Positions 17,488-24,806 of a DNA stretch of 64,000 bases are shown here, piece after piece. Under the pieces are notes generated by a model, which saw nothing but the letters and a program-made list of their open reading frames with translations, was not told the DNA's origin and ran no database searches. The position numbers were made by a program, and so were the translations under genes. This stretch comes from Pygmaiobacter massiliensis (GTDB lineage: Bacteria > Bacillota > Clostridia > Oscillospirales > Ruminococcaceae), in assembly GCA_022778585.1 (NCBI GenBank), contig JALFTI010000011.1, forward strand, positions 1 to 64,000. The letters are read 5' to 3'. Each line of letters starts with the position of its first letter. Position 1 is the stretch's first letter.

Positions 17488-17583
17488 GTGAAGCGGGGGG
17501 TGCTATGCTTAGTTTAAAACAAAAAACGGCGCTGCTTTGCAAAAAGGTAAAGCAAAGCGGCGCTGCAAAAAGGTGGTAATGAT

Positions 17584-18500
17584 ATGAGCTTGCCACGCCT
17601 GTTAAGCCTGCAGGGCACCCTGTTTGCCATGATGTTAATTGGCGTGGTGCTGAAAAAGCGCGGGGTTGTAGACGAAAACGGCAAAAAATGCCTGACAGAC
17701 CTGTGTATTCAGGTGGTTATTCCGTGCAATATTTTTAAGTCCTGCCTAATTGAATTTAACATGACGATTTTTCGTTTCTGTGCGCTGCTTTTGTGTAGCG
17801 CAGTACTTTTGCAGGTATTGTGCCTGGTATTAAACCGGTTTTTGTACTGCCGCTGCAGTGCAGCGCAGCGCAAGGTGCTGCAGTACTGCACCATTGTTCC
17901 CATGAGCGGCTTTTTGGGCAACCCTGTGGCAGAAGGCATTTGGGGAAGTTTAGGGGGGCTTTACACTTCTGTTTTTTAATTCCCATGCGCGTTGTTATGT
18001 GGTCGGTGGGCACTACCTATTTTGAGCTGGGCAGCCGAACAAATAAAAAAACCGTGGTAAAAAATGTGCTTACCCATCCTTGCCTGGTGGCAATTTACGC
18101 GGGTATTTTTGTTATGGTGACCCAGCTGCCGCTGTGCGGGCTTATTACCCAAACAGTGCAGTATGTGGGCAGCTGCAACAGCGCTTTAACCATGTTTATT
18201 GTGGGCACTATTTTAGCCGATGCACCGATCCGCAACCTGTTTAGCCGCACGGCAGCGCTGTTTAGCGTTTTTAGGCTGGTGGTGCTGCCGGCCATTGCAT
18301 TGGCGGCGGGGCTTGTGTTGGGGCTAAACCAGACCGCACTGGGGGTAAGCGTGGTTATGACCGGTATGCCTGCCGGCGCAACGGCCGCTATTTTTGCTGT
18401 GCGCTATAACAGTGCACCGGCGTTTGCAACCCAGTGTGTTGTATGATCTACCCTTTTTTCTATGGTTACACTGCCGCTGTGGTGCTATTTGGTGGGGTAA
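17584..18500 (+). pseudogene. AEC-family (auxin efflux carrier-like) transporter, frameshift plus nonsense
   Basis: A membrane permease of the AEC/malate-efflux type. The first frame (MSLPRLLSLQGTLFAMMLIGVVLKKRG) ends at 17979 in GGLYTSVF; the family continuation IPMRVVMWSVGTTYFELG is one frame over. The break lies in a six-T run at about 17972-17977 where seven T would restore the expected SVFLIPMR. A second lesion is a TGA at 18444, after which the same frame continues STLFSMVTLPLWCYLVG to a natural TAA at 18500. Two independent lesions argue for a real pseudogene. Confidence 0.87.
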
Positions 18501-18723
18501 AATACAGCCGTTCCACCATAGCCTTTTTATAAAACAGGCGGTATAAAATTTCCCCTGCAAGATAGCGGCTTTGGGAAAAATAGCTGGCAGATGGCAGAAT
18601 ATGGGGAAAACACGCCAAGGCAAAAATGGCCGGCCCAGTAAAACGGTTTTTTAAGCCAGGCTGCAAAAGGGCAGGGGCCTTTGCAGCCTGCTTTTATTCT
18701 GCCGGCAAATTTTGCCCAAAAAC

Positions 18724-19715
18724 TCAGCTGGCAGGCAAAGCCTCAGCGGCGAAAAATTCCCTGTTTTTCCCAGCCCAAAGCTCAATCTGGCTGGAAATAA
18801 ATCCCTCCTGCGGGCCGGCGGGGTTATAAAGGGCGGTGGAAAGGTATTTTTTGTTGTCGTCTGCAAAAACGGTGGCTACCGGCCCGCCCAGGCTTTCGGC
18901 CGGCATAACAGCCCCCAAAAAGTTTGCCCCCGACGATATGCCAACCCCAAGCCCCAGTTTTCGGGCCAATAGAAAAGCCATGTACACCGCGTCGTCATCC
19001 TTCACGGTATAAAAGCGGTCAATCAGGCTTCGGTCCACAATATGGGGAACAAACCCATCCCCAATGCCTTCAATTTTGTGGGCTGCACGGTTTTTGCCGC
19101 CCTGTAAAACGGGGCATGCGTCCGGCTCTACCGCCGCAATTACCGCCCCTCGCATACACAAACGGCGCGCTGCACCCATTAGGGTACCGCCGGTGCCCAC
19201 CCCGGCGGCAAACCCCGCCACATTCGGCAGCTGGGCAAGCAGCTCGGCGGCGGTGGTATGGTAGTGGGCCAGGGGGGTGCAGCGCTTTCAAACTGGGCGG
19301 GCATAAAGGCGCCCAGCTGCGCGCCAACCTTTCTGGCTAAACCAAGCGCATGGGTAAAGCTGTTTTCCTCGCCGCTTACCAAATGCAGTTAGGCTGCGTA
19401 CATTTCCAAAAGGCGGCGGCGTTCCAGGCTTACATGGTCGGGCATAAAAATATGTACCGGGTGGCCGCTCATGGCGCCCAGCGCCGCAAAGGCAATGCCG
19501 GTGTTGCCGCTGCTTACCTCTACAATGGGCTGGCCCGGGTACAGCTGCCCGCATGGCCAGGCCTGGTTTAGAATATACGCCGCCACCCTGTCCTTAATGC
19601 TGCCGCTGGGGTTAAAGCTTTCCAGCTTGGCGTACAGGCTGCGGGTTTTGCCGGCATACCGGTAATGAATGCGGATCATGGGGGTGTTTCCGGAAAGGTT
19701 TTCAAATGCAAGCAT
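18724..19715 (-). pseudogene. cysK: Cysteine synthase (CysK family), nonsense plus frameshift
   Basis: A PLP enzyme that would make cysteine from O-acetylserine and sulfide. MLAFENLSGNTPMIRI starts at ATG 19715 (GGAAGGAG upstream); ESFNPSGSIKDRVA carries the PLP lysine and EVSSGNTGIA the substrate loop. A TAA at 19389-19391 interrupts LEMYAA*LHLVSGEE, where the family has a Glu (GAA to TAA is one change). A second lesion is a six-C run near 19271-19276; seven C restores HYHTTAAELLAQLPNVAGFAAGVGTGGTL. The protein is therefore not made full length unless these are sequence errors. Confidence 0.9.
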
Positions 19716-19774
19716 GGTCTTCTCCTTCCTCATGCCGGCCTAAGCCGGATTACAAGGCCTTGCGCGGACAGAAC

Positions 19775-19808
19775 AAAAGGGCTGTGTGCCTGTGCACACA
19801 GCCCTTTT
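19775..19808 (-). terminator. Hairpin in the leader of the cysteine synthase gene
   Basis: AAAAGGGCTGTGTGC pairs with GCACACAGCCCTTTT, followed on the minus strand by TTTTGTTCTG. It lies about 60 bases upstream of the start codon in the direction of transcription, so it looks like an attenuator rather than an end-of-gene terminator. Confidence 0.75.
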
Positions 19809-19992
19809 AAACAGCAGGTTTTTAATACAAAAGAAAAGTTTTGTTTTTTAAAAACTGCGGTCAAGGGGGCGAACAGGCAACACAAAAAGGGCCGTCTGTC
19901 TGCCGCGCCTGGCCGCTTGGCCAAAACGCAAAAACAGTGGTCCCTCAACAGCAACAACAGGTATTTTGTTTTTTTACAATCCAATTCTTTTT

Positions 19993-20014
19993 CATGTTAC
20001 ATGACCGTAACATG
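19993..20014 (-). promoter_or_regulatory. Perfect 8-bp inverted repeat upstream of cysteine synthase
   Basis: CATGTTAC and GTAACATG flank six bases. A TTGACA on the minus strand at 20033-20028 sits just upstream, but the matching -10 is poor. A possible operator site for the leader transcript. Confidence 0.5.
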
Positions 20015-20033
20015 CAAAAGGCAGGCTTGTCAA

Positions 20034-20535
20034 CACCCCCAAAATGGAAAAAACAGCCCAAAACCTGCCTGTGCAGTGTGCCGGCGCGGTTTGAAAAGAT
20101 GGCCTGCCAATAAAAAAGCGCACTTTAAAGCCCTTTTGTATGGGAAAAGGCAAAATGCCAGGCTTAAAATAAGCGACGGTGTTTGTTTGCCGGCGGCCCG
20201 CTTTGTTTTTACCCCAAAACCTGAAAATACCCGTGCCCTAAATAAAAGCGCGGCAAAACAGGGCTTTGTTTTTAACAGGGGTTTGCCGGCTTTTCATGGC
20301 AGGCGTTTAAAAGCCTTGTCCGGTGGCTTTTATCAAAGCAGGCGGCGTTCCTATTTGCCAAAACAAAAAGGCCTGCTGGCCCTTTCAATGGCCCGGGGCG
20401 GCAAAGCAGCATTGGTTTTGGCAAGAAAAGGCGCCCGCTTAAAAAAACGCAGGCGCCTTTTGTATCAAATGAAAAACCAGGGCTTTTGCCAGGCCGGCCA
20501 GAAAAGGCGGCCTAAAAAGCGGCGGTTTTTGAGGT
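20034..20535. other. Gene-free stretch
   Basis: An open plus-strand frame of about 300 codons runs through here, but it is Lys/Arg-rich low complexity with no ribosome site and no domain, so it is not called. An AT-rich, K-codon-biased spacer with no other feature seen. Confidence 0.5.
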
Positions 20536-21282
20536 TTATTCAAAAACAGCAAAAGCGCGCACCGGCATGCCGTTTGCATTTTCCACCGGAATAGAACCAA
20601 TCACAATAACCGCACCGGTTGCGGGCAGCTGGTCCAGGTTGGCCATAGCCTCCAGCTGAAACTTGCCCTGCCCCAGCCAGTACCGCTCGCAGGCCAGGTC
20701 ACCGGCCTTAGCGCTTTCCTCGGCCGAATCGGTGTCCAGCGTTTCGTGGCCAATGGCAGCCACCTGGCGTTCGGTGGCCAAAAAGGTTACGGCCTCCATA
20801 CCCCAGCCGGGGAAATGGGCCGCTCCTTCGGCGTCCTTATTGTCCAGCGCGTCGCCGTCGGGCCAGCGCTTGGACCAATCGGTGCGAAGGGCCACAAAGC
20901 TGCCGGCCGGAATGCGCCCGTGCTTTGCCTCAAAATCCAAAAGGTCCTGGCGGGTTACGGTGTAGTCGGGCCCGCCGGCAAGCTTTTCGGTAATATCCAC
21001 CACCACTAAGGGCAGCACCATGTCCCGCACCGAAAACGCCTGGCTGCGCACAGCACCGCGAATAAAGTGGGCGGGGAAGTCAATGTGGGTGCCAAACTGC
21101 CCCATAAAGCGGAAGGTCTGCACCTCAAAGCCCATCTCGTCGTAATCGATAATTTTATGGCACAAATCCACCGTGCCCTTGGGGAATCCATCCCAATAAG
21201 GGCTGTCGTTTTTTAGCGGGTGGGTCAAATCCACCCAGTGGCAGTCTTTTAATTTTGCTAACTGTTCCCATAAACCGGCCAT
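20536..21282 (-). CDS. Cyclase-family metal hydrolase (kynurenine formamidase-like)
   Basis: 248 residues of the PF04199 cyclase/arylformamidase family. The metal motif HxGTHxDxPxH is seen as MGQFGTHIDFPAHF (about 71-84; the first His is replaced by Gln), with DLTHPLKNDSPYWDG near the start and GWGMEAVTFLATERQVAAIGHETLDTDSA later. ATG 21282 has GGAGGG eight bases upstream, so the longer frame is not used. It hydrolyses an amide or lactone; the substrate is unknown. No close partner gene. Confidence 0.85.
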   Translation of the reverse strand: MAGLWEQLAKLKDCHWVDLTHPLKNDSPYWDGFPKGTVDLCHKIIDYDEMGFEVQTFRFMGQFGTHIDFPAHFIRGAVRSQAFSVRDMVLPLVVVDITEKLAGGPDYTVTRQDLLDFEAKHGRIPAGSFVALRTDWSKRWPDGDALDNKDAEGAAHFPGWGMEAVTFLATERQVAAIGHETLDTDSAEESAKAGDLACERYWLGQGKFQLEAMANLDQLPATGAVIVIGSIPVENANGMPVRAFAVFE

Positions 21283-21913
21283 TTGCTTCACCCTCCAGTT
21301 TTGCCCGCCCGCCCAGCCGGCGCGGGGCGGGGGTATTTTTATAAAAAAGTGTACCATAAAACCGGCCGTTTGCAAAGCCCGGCAAAACGCCGGGCAGGCG
21401 GCAAAAAACAAAAGGCGCCTGCGGTCAGGCAGTCAGCAAAAAACAAAGCGCGCAAGCCTTTTTTGCCTGCAAAGCGTCATTTAGCCGGCGTTTTGGTGTT
21501 TTTGCGGCAGCTTTTTTGCCAAGGCAAAGCGGTGCCGGCTTTGGCTGGCCCGGCTTGGGACAAAATGCGCTTTTGGCAAAGCAAAACCGGACAGCGCCAA
21601 AGCAAAGCCTGCGCCTTTTTACGCAAAGTGCTGTGCTGTTTTGGATAAAAGTTGTTTGCCGAAAGTTTAGGCAAAACGGCCATAAATTTTTGTGCCCGGT
21701 TTTTGGGGGGGGCACGGGCCCTGGGCAGGCTGCTATGCCTTTATAAAAAGGCCACGCCCCGCAAAAACCATGGGCATTTAGGCTGTAAGTTTTTTGCGTG
21801 TTTTTCAGCTTTTGCAAAACGCGGGGCGCTGTGGTATGCTTTTTGCAAACCGTTTAAACAAAAAACAAGGCCGCCCAAAGCCGCCTTTTGCCCAGGAAAG
21901 GAGCAAACAACCC
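21283..21913. other. Divergent intergenic region without genes
   Basis: 630 bases between two divergent genes. Rich in A/T runs and GGCAAA-like repeats; all open frames are Ala/Lys/Cys-rich shadows. No clear promoter pair or structured RNA identified. Confidence 0.5.
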
Positions 21914-23209
21914 ATGGAACACGCCCTTAGCCGCCAAATGCTGCATTTTATTGACCAAAGCCCCAGCCGCTACCACGCGGTGGAAAACCTGGCTGCCCTT
22001 TTGCAGCAGCAGGGGTTTACCGAGCTTTATGAAAGCGAGCGCTGGCAGCTTGAGCCGGGCCGGGCTTATTATGTGCGCCGGGGCGGTTCGTCCATCATCG
22101 GGTTCAGGCTGCCCGAAAGGGCGGCCAAAACGGTGCTAATCGCCGCAGCCCATTCCGATTCACCTACCTTTCGGATTAAAACGGTGCCCCAGCTTGCCGA
22201 CAGCCGTTATGTGCGGCTTAACACCGAACCATACGGCGGCGGTATTTGGCGCAGCTGGCTGGACCGGCCGCTTTCGGTGGCCGGGCGGGTAGTGGTGCAA
22301 AGCGATGAGGGGCTGGAAAGCCGGCTGGTGGATTTTGCGCAGCCCACCGTGCTGATTCCGGGCGTGGCCATTCACCTGGAGCATAAGGAAAAAGAGCTGG
22401 ATGCCCAGCGGGATCTGCCGGTGCTGTACGGGCAGGCCGGCGCAGAAGATTTTATGGAAAAGCTGGCTAAAAAGGCGCAGGTAAAGCCCGAACAGCTGCT
22501 TTCAGCCGACCTGTATTTGTACCTGTGCCAGCCGGGCTTTGTTTGGGGCGCAAGCCAGGAGTTTCTTTCCGCCCCGCGGCTGGATGATTTGGAGTGCGCC
22601 TACTGCGCGGCAAAGGCGTTAGGCCAGGCCGGTGCCCAGCAGGACGCACTGGCGCTTTGCGGCGTGTTTGACAATGAGGAGGTGGGCAGTACCACCCGCC
22701 AGGGGGCCGATTCCGACTTTTTGGCCAAAACCATTCAGCGTGCCTGTCTGGCGCTTGGCATGGATGAAGAGGGCATCAGCGCCATGCTGGCTTCGGGAAT
22801 GATGCTTTCGGCCGACAACGCCCATGCGGTGCACCCGGCCCGGCCGGAGCTTGCAGACCTGCAAAATGCACCCGAAATGAACAAAGGGGTGGTTATTAAA
22901 TACGCCGCCAACCAAAAATATACCACCGATGCTCTCTCGGCCGGGCTATTCCAGCTGGTGTGCAGGCAGGCCGGCGTGCCGTTTCAGGTGTTCTACAACC
23001 GTTCCGGCCAGCCGGGCGGCTCCACGCTGGGCAACCTTTCCAACCGGCATGTGTCGCTTCCCACGGTGGATATTGGGCTGGCCCAACTGGCCATGCACTC
23101 GCCCTGCGAAACGGCCGGCAGCAAGGACGCAGAATATATGCTTTGCGCTATGCAGGCCTTTTTTGAAACACCGCTGCGCCGGCAGCAAAACCGCTGGCAG
23201 CTGGGCTGA
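21914..23209 (+). CDS. apeB: M18-family aminopeptidase
   Basis: 431 residues, standard for the M18 family of dinuclear zinc aminopeptidases that trim N-terminal residues from peptides. Metal and catalytic motifs are visible: IAAAHSDSPTFRIK, SAPRLDDLECAY, CGVFDNEEVGSTT (catalytic Glu pair) and LSADNAHAVHP, with a final SLPTVDIGLAQLAMHSPCE. ATG 21914 follows AGGAAAGGAG. Cytoplasmic, apparently monocistronic with a terminator at 23311. Confidence 0.94.
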   Translation: MEHALSRQMLHFIDQSPSRYHAVENLAALLQQQGFTELYESERWQLEPGRAYYVRRGGSSIIGFRLPERAAKTVLIAAAHSDSPTFRIKTVPQLADSRYVRLNTEPYGGGIWRSWLDRPLSVAGRVVVQSDEGLESRLVDFAQPTVLIPGVAIHLEHKEKELDAQRDLPVLYGQAGAEDFMEKLAKKAQVKPEQLLSADLYLYLCQPGFVWGASQEFLSAPRLDDLECAYCAAKALGQAGAQQDALALCGVFDNEEVGSTTRQGADSDFLAKTIQRACLALGMDEEGISAMLASGMMLSADNAHAVHPARPELADLQNAPEMNKGVVIKYAANQKYTTDALSAGLFQLVCRQAGVPFQVFYNRSGQPGGSTLGNLSNRHVSLPTVDIGLAQLAMHSPCETAGSKDAEYMLCAMQAFFETPLRRQQNRWQLG

Positions 23210-23310
23210 AGGGTGCGGCGTGGTGCAAGTTTGCCCCCAAAAGCCTCAGCCCCCAAATGGTTATAAAAACGCAAAAATGGCATAAAAAATAAAAAGGTCT
23301 TGGCGGTTTT

Positions 23311-23336
23311 AAAACTGCCAAAAGGGCAGTTTTGTC
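23311..23336 (+). terminator. Terminator of the M18 aminopeptidase gene
   Basis: AAAACTGCC-AAAAG-GGCAGTTTT followed by TGTCCCCCTTTTG. Confidence 0.7.
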
Positions 23337-23377
23337 CCCCTTTTGTTTTTAGCTGTTATATTAGCCTAAAAAAGCCT

Positions 23378-23413
23378 AAAAAGGCAGGGCCGCTATGGCG
23401 GCCCTGCCTTTTT
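23378..23413 (-). terminator. Terminator of the DtxR-family regulator
   Basis: A 13-bp perfect stem AAGGCAGGGCCGC/GCGGCCCTGCCTT with T runs on both strands, just past the regulator's stop. Confidence 0.85.
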
Positions 23414-23429
23414 GGTTCGGGTTGCTTTT

Positions 23430-23804
23430 TCAGCGCTGGCGCATGGCGTTTACATGTGCCCTAATCTTTTCAAAGCTTTCCTCGCTTAAATCGTGTTCCA
23501 TTTTACAGGCGTCGGCGGCGGCAGTCTCTTCGCTCACCCCAAGCGCCACCAAAAAATCGGTCAGGGCACGGTGGCGGCCCAAAACGCGCTGGGCAATGGT
23601 AAGCCCTGCTTCGGTCAGGGCAATGTTTCCGGTCCCATCCATCGCAACATAGCCGTTTTCCCGCAGGCGCTTCATGGCAATGCTTATGCTGGGCTTGCTG
23701 TACCCCAAATCCTTTACAATGTCAATGGACCGCACAGGGCCGCCACGCTGCTGAAGCTTTAAAATCGATTCCAGGTAATCTTCCGCGGATTCATGAATCT
23801 GCAT
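23430..23804 (-). CDS. DtxR/MntR-family metal-dependent repressor
   Basis: 124 residues. The N-terminal winged helix (ESAEDYLESILKLQQRGGPVRSIDIVKDLGYSKPSISIAMKRL) is followed by the metal-binding dimerisation part (HRALTDFLVALGVSEETAAADACKMEHDLSEESFEKI), with Cys, Glu and His ligands typical of the family. It lacks the SH3-like third domain. It is divergent from the feo operon, whose control region contains two GTTAGT-N4-ACTAAC palindromes of DtxR-box type, so it is the likely iron-responsive repressor of that operon. Confidence 0.9.
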   Translation of the reverse strand: MQIHESAEDYLESILKLQQRGGPVRSIDIVKDLGYSKPSISIAMKRLRENGYVAMDGTGNIALTEAGLTIAQRVLGRHRALTDFLVALGVSEETAAADACKMEHDLSEESFEKIRAHVNAMRQR

Positions 23805-24169
23805 GGCTGCACCTTCCTTTCTGCTGAAAGTCTATTATATACCAGCATACCATAAACCGGGCGCATTTTGCAAGGTTGCAAACCGGCCAAACGGCCGGGC
23901 GCTTTGTTTGTGGCCAAAAACTTGCAGCCTTTTGTGGCAAATTTGCGTTTGGCCTTTGGCCGCAGGCTTTTGCGTTATCAAAACGGGTGCGCGCTTCTTG
24001 CTGCCTTTTGCGGCATGCTGCGCGTTTATAAACCCTATAAGCCAAATGCGCACCGCCGGCCGCTTTTCGCCTGTAAAACAAAATAAACAAAAAGCGCTGC
24101 AGCCTTTTGCTGGCAAACGCGTTTTTAACAGCCTTTTGCAGCAAATTGCTGCGGCGGGCAAAAATCTGC

Positions 24170-24198
24170 TTGACAAATATAGTTAGTGGTGGTAAACT
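24170..24198 (+). promoter_or_regulatory. feo operon promoter
   Basis: A consensus TTGACA at 24170, a 17-base spacer and TAAACT at 24193. The spacer contains an AGTTAGT half-site related to the operator downstream. Confidence 0.7.
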
Positions 24199-24213
24199 CT
24201 GGTTATTCCGAAG

Positions 24214-24229
24214 GTTAGTAAAAACTAAC
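24214..24229 (+). promoter_or_regulatory. DtxR-type operator 1 (before feoA)
   Basis: The perfect palindrome GTTAGT-AAAA-ACTAAC lies just downstream of the feo -10 box. Confidence 0.75.
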
Positions 24230-24286
24230 TTATAAACTCAAACAGGCCAGTGCCGCAAGGCGCGGGTTTATAAAGGAGAGTGCTGC

Positions 24287-24499
24287 ATGATGCCGCTTAC
24301 ATTGGCAACGCTGGGCCAGCCGGCGGTTATCCGCAAAATTACCGGAAAGGATGACCAGCGCCGCCATTTGGCGGAGCTGGGGCTTGTGGTGGAAAGCGAA
24401 GTTACCGTAATGAACCGCATGGGCGATAACCTGATTTTGCAGGTAAAGGACTGCCGCATTGCGCTGGACCGTTCGCTTGCTATGCGGATTATGATTTGA
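24287..24499 (+). CDS. feoA: FeoA domain protein, first copy
   Basis: 70 residues of the SH3-like FeoA fold. It begins MPLTLATLGQPAVIRKITGKDDQRRHLAELGLVVESEVTVMNRMGDNLILQVKDCRIALDR, the standard FeoA pattern with LGL turn. FeoA stimulates FeoB in ferrous iron uptake. Preceded by AAAGGAGAG. Its stop lies 11 bases before the second feoA start. Confidence 0.93.
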   Translation: MMPLTLATLGQPAVIRKITGKDDQRRHLAELGLVVESEVTVMNRMGDNLILQVKDCRIALDRSLAMRIMI

Positions 24500-24510
24500 G
24501 GGGGCAGAAA

Positions 24511-24732
24511 ATGAAAACATTGCGACAGGCAAAGGTGGGCCAAACCGTTACCGTAAAAAGGCTGCACGGGGAAGGGGCCATTAAGCGCCGAATTATGGAT
24601 ATGGGCCTTACCAAGGGGGTAACGGTGCAGCTGCGCAAGGTAGCACCCTTGGGCGACCCCATGGAATTTTCGGTGCGCGGGTATGAATTAAGCCTGCGCA
24701 AGGCCGACGCCGAGCTTGTGGAAATTGACTGA
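24511..24732 (+). CDS. feoA: FeoA domain protein, second copy
   Basis: 73 residues; ATG 24511 follows GAGGGGGC. MKTLRQAKVGQTVTVKRLHGEGAIKRRIMDMGLTKGVTVQLRKVAPLGDPMEFSVRGYELSLRK is the canonical FeoA sequence, better conserved than the first copy. Tandem feoA genes are common in clostridia. A weak hairpin and a second operator separate it from feoB. Confidence 0.95.
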   Translation: MKTLRQAKVGQTVTVKRLHGEGAIKRRIMDMGLTKGVTVQLRKVAPLGDPMEFSVRGYELSLRKADAELVEID

Positions 24733-24772
24733 ACGCACCCCCGTTTGGGCGGTGCATTTTTAAGAGAGAAAG

Positions 24773-24788
24773 GTTAGTCTTAACTAAC
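24773..24788 (+). promoter_or_regulatory. DtxR-type operator 2 (before feoB)
   Basis: GTTAGT-CTTA-ACTAAC with the same half-sites as operator 1. It follows a hairpin (GCACC...GGTGC at 24735-24755) and ATTTTT, suggesting a separately regulated feoB transcript. Confidence 0.72.
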
Positions 24789-24806
24789 AAGAGAGGAGCA
24801 AACCCC

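Noticed and set aside
17980..18500. UGA read as a sense codon (genetic recoding)
   Set aside because: Many intact genes here end at TGA at the expected family end, and Trp is consistently TGG, so the in-frame TGA codons are better explained as nonsense mutations.
19665..20594. Plus-strand open frame of 309 codons
   Set aside because: Lys/Arg-rich, low complexity, no ribosome site or domain, and it overlaps the cysteine synthase leader and the cyclase gene in antisense.
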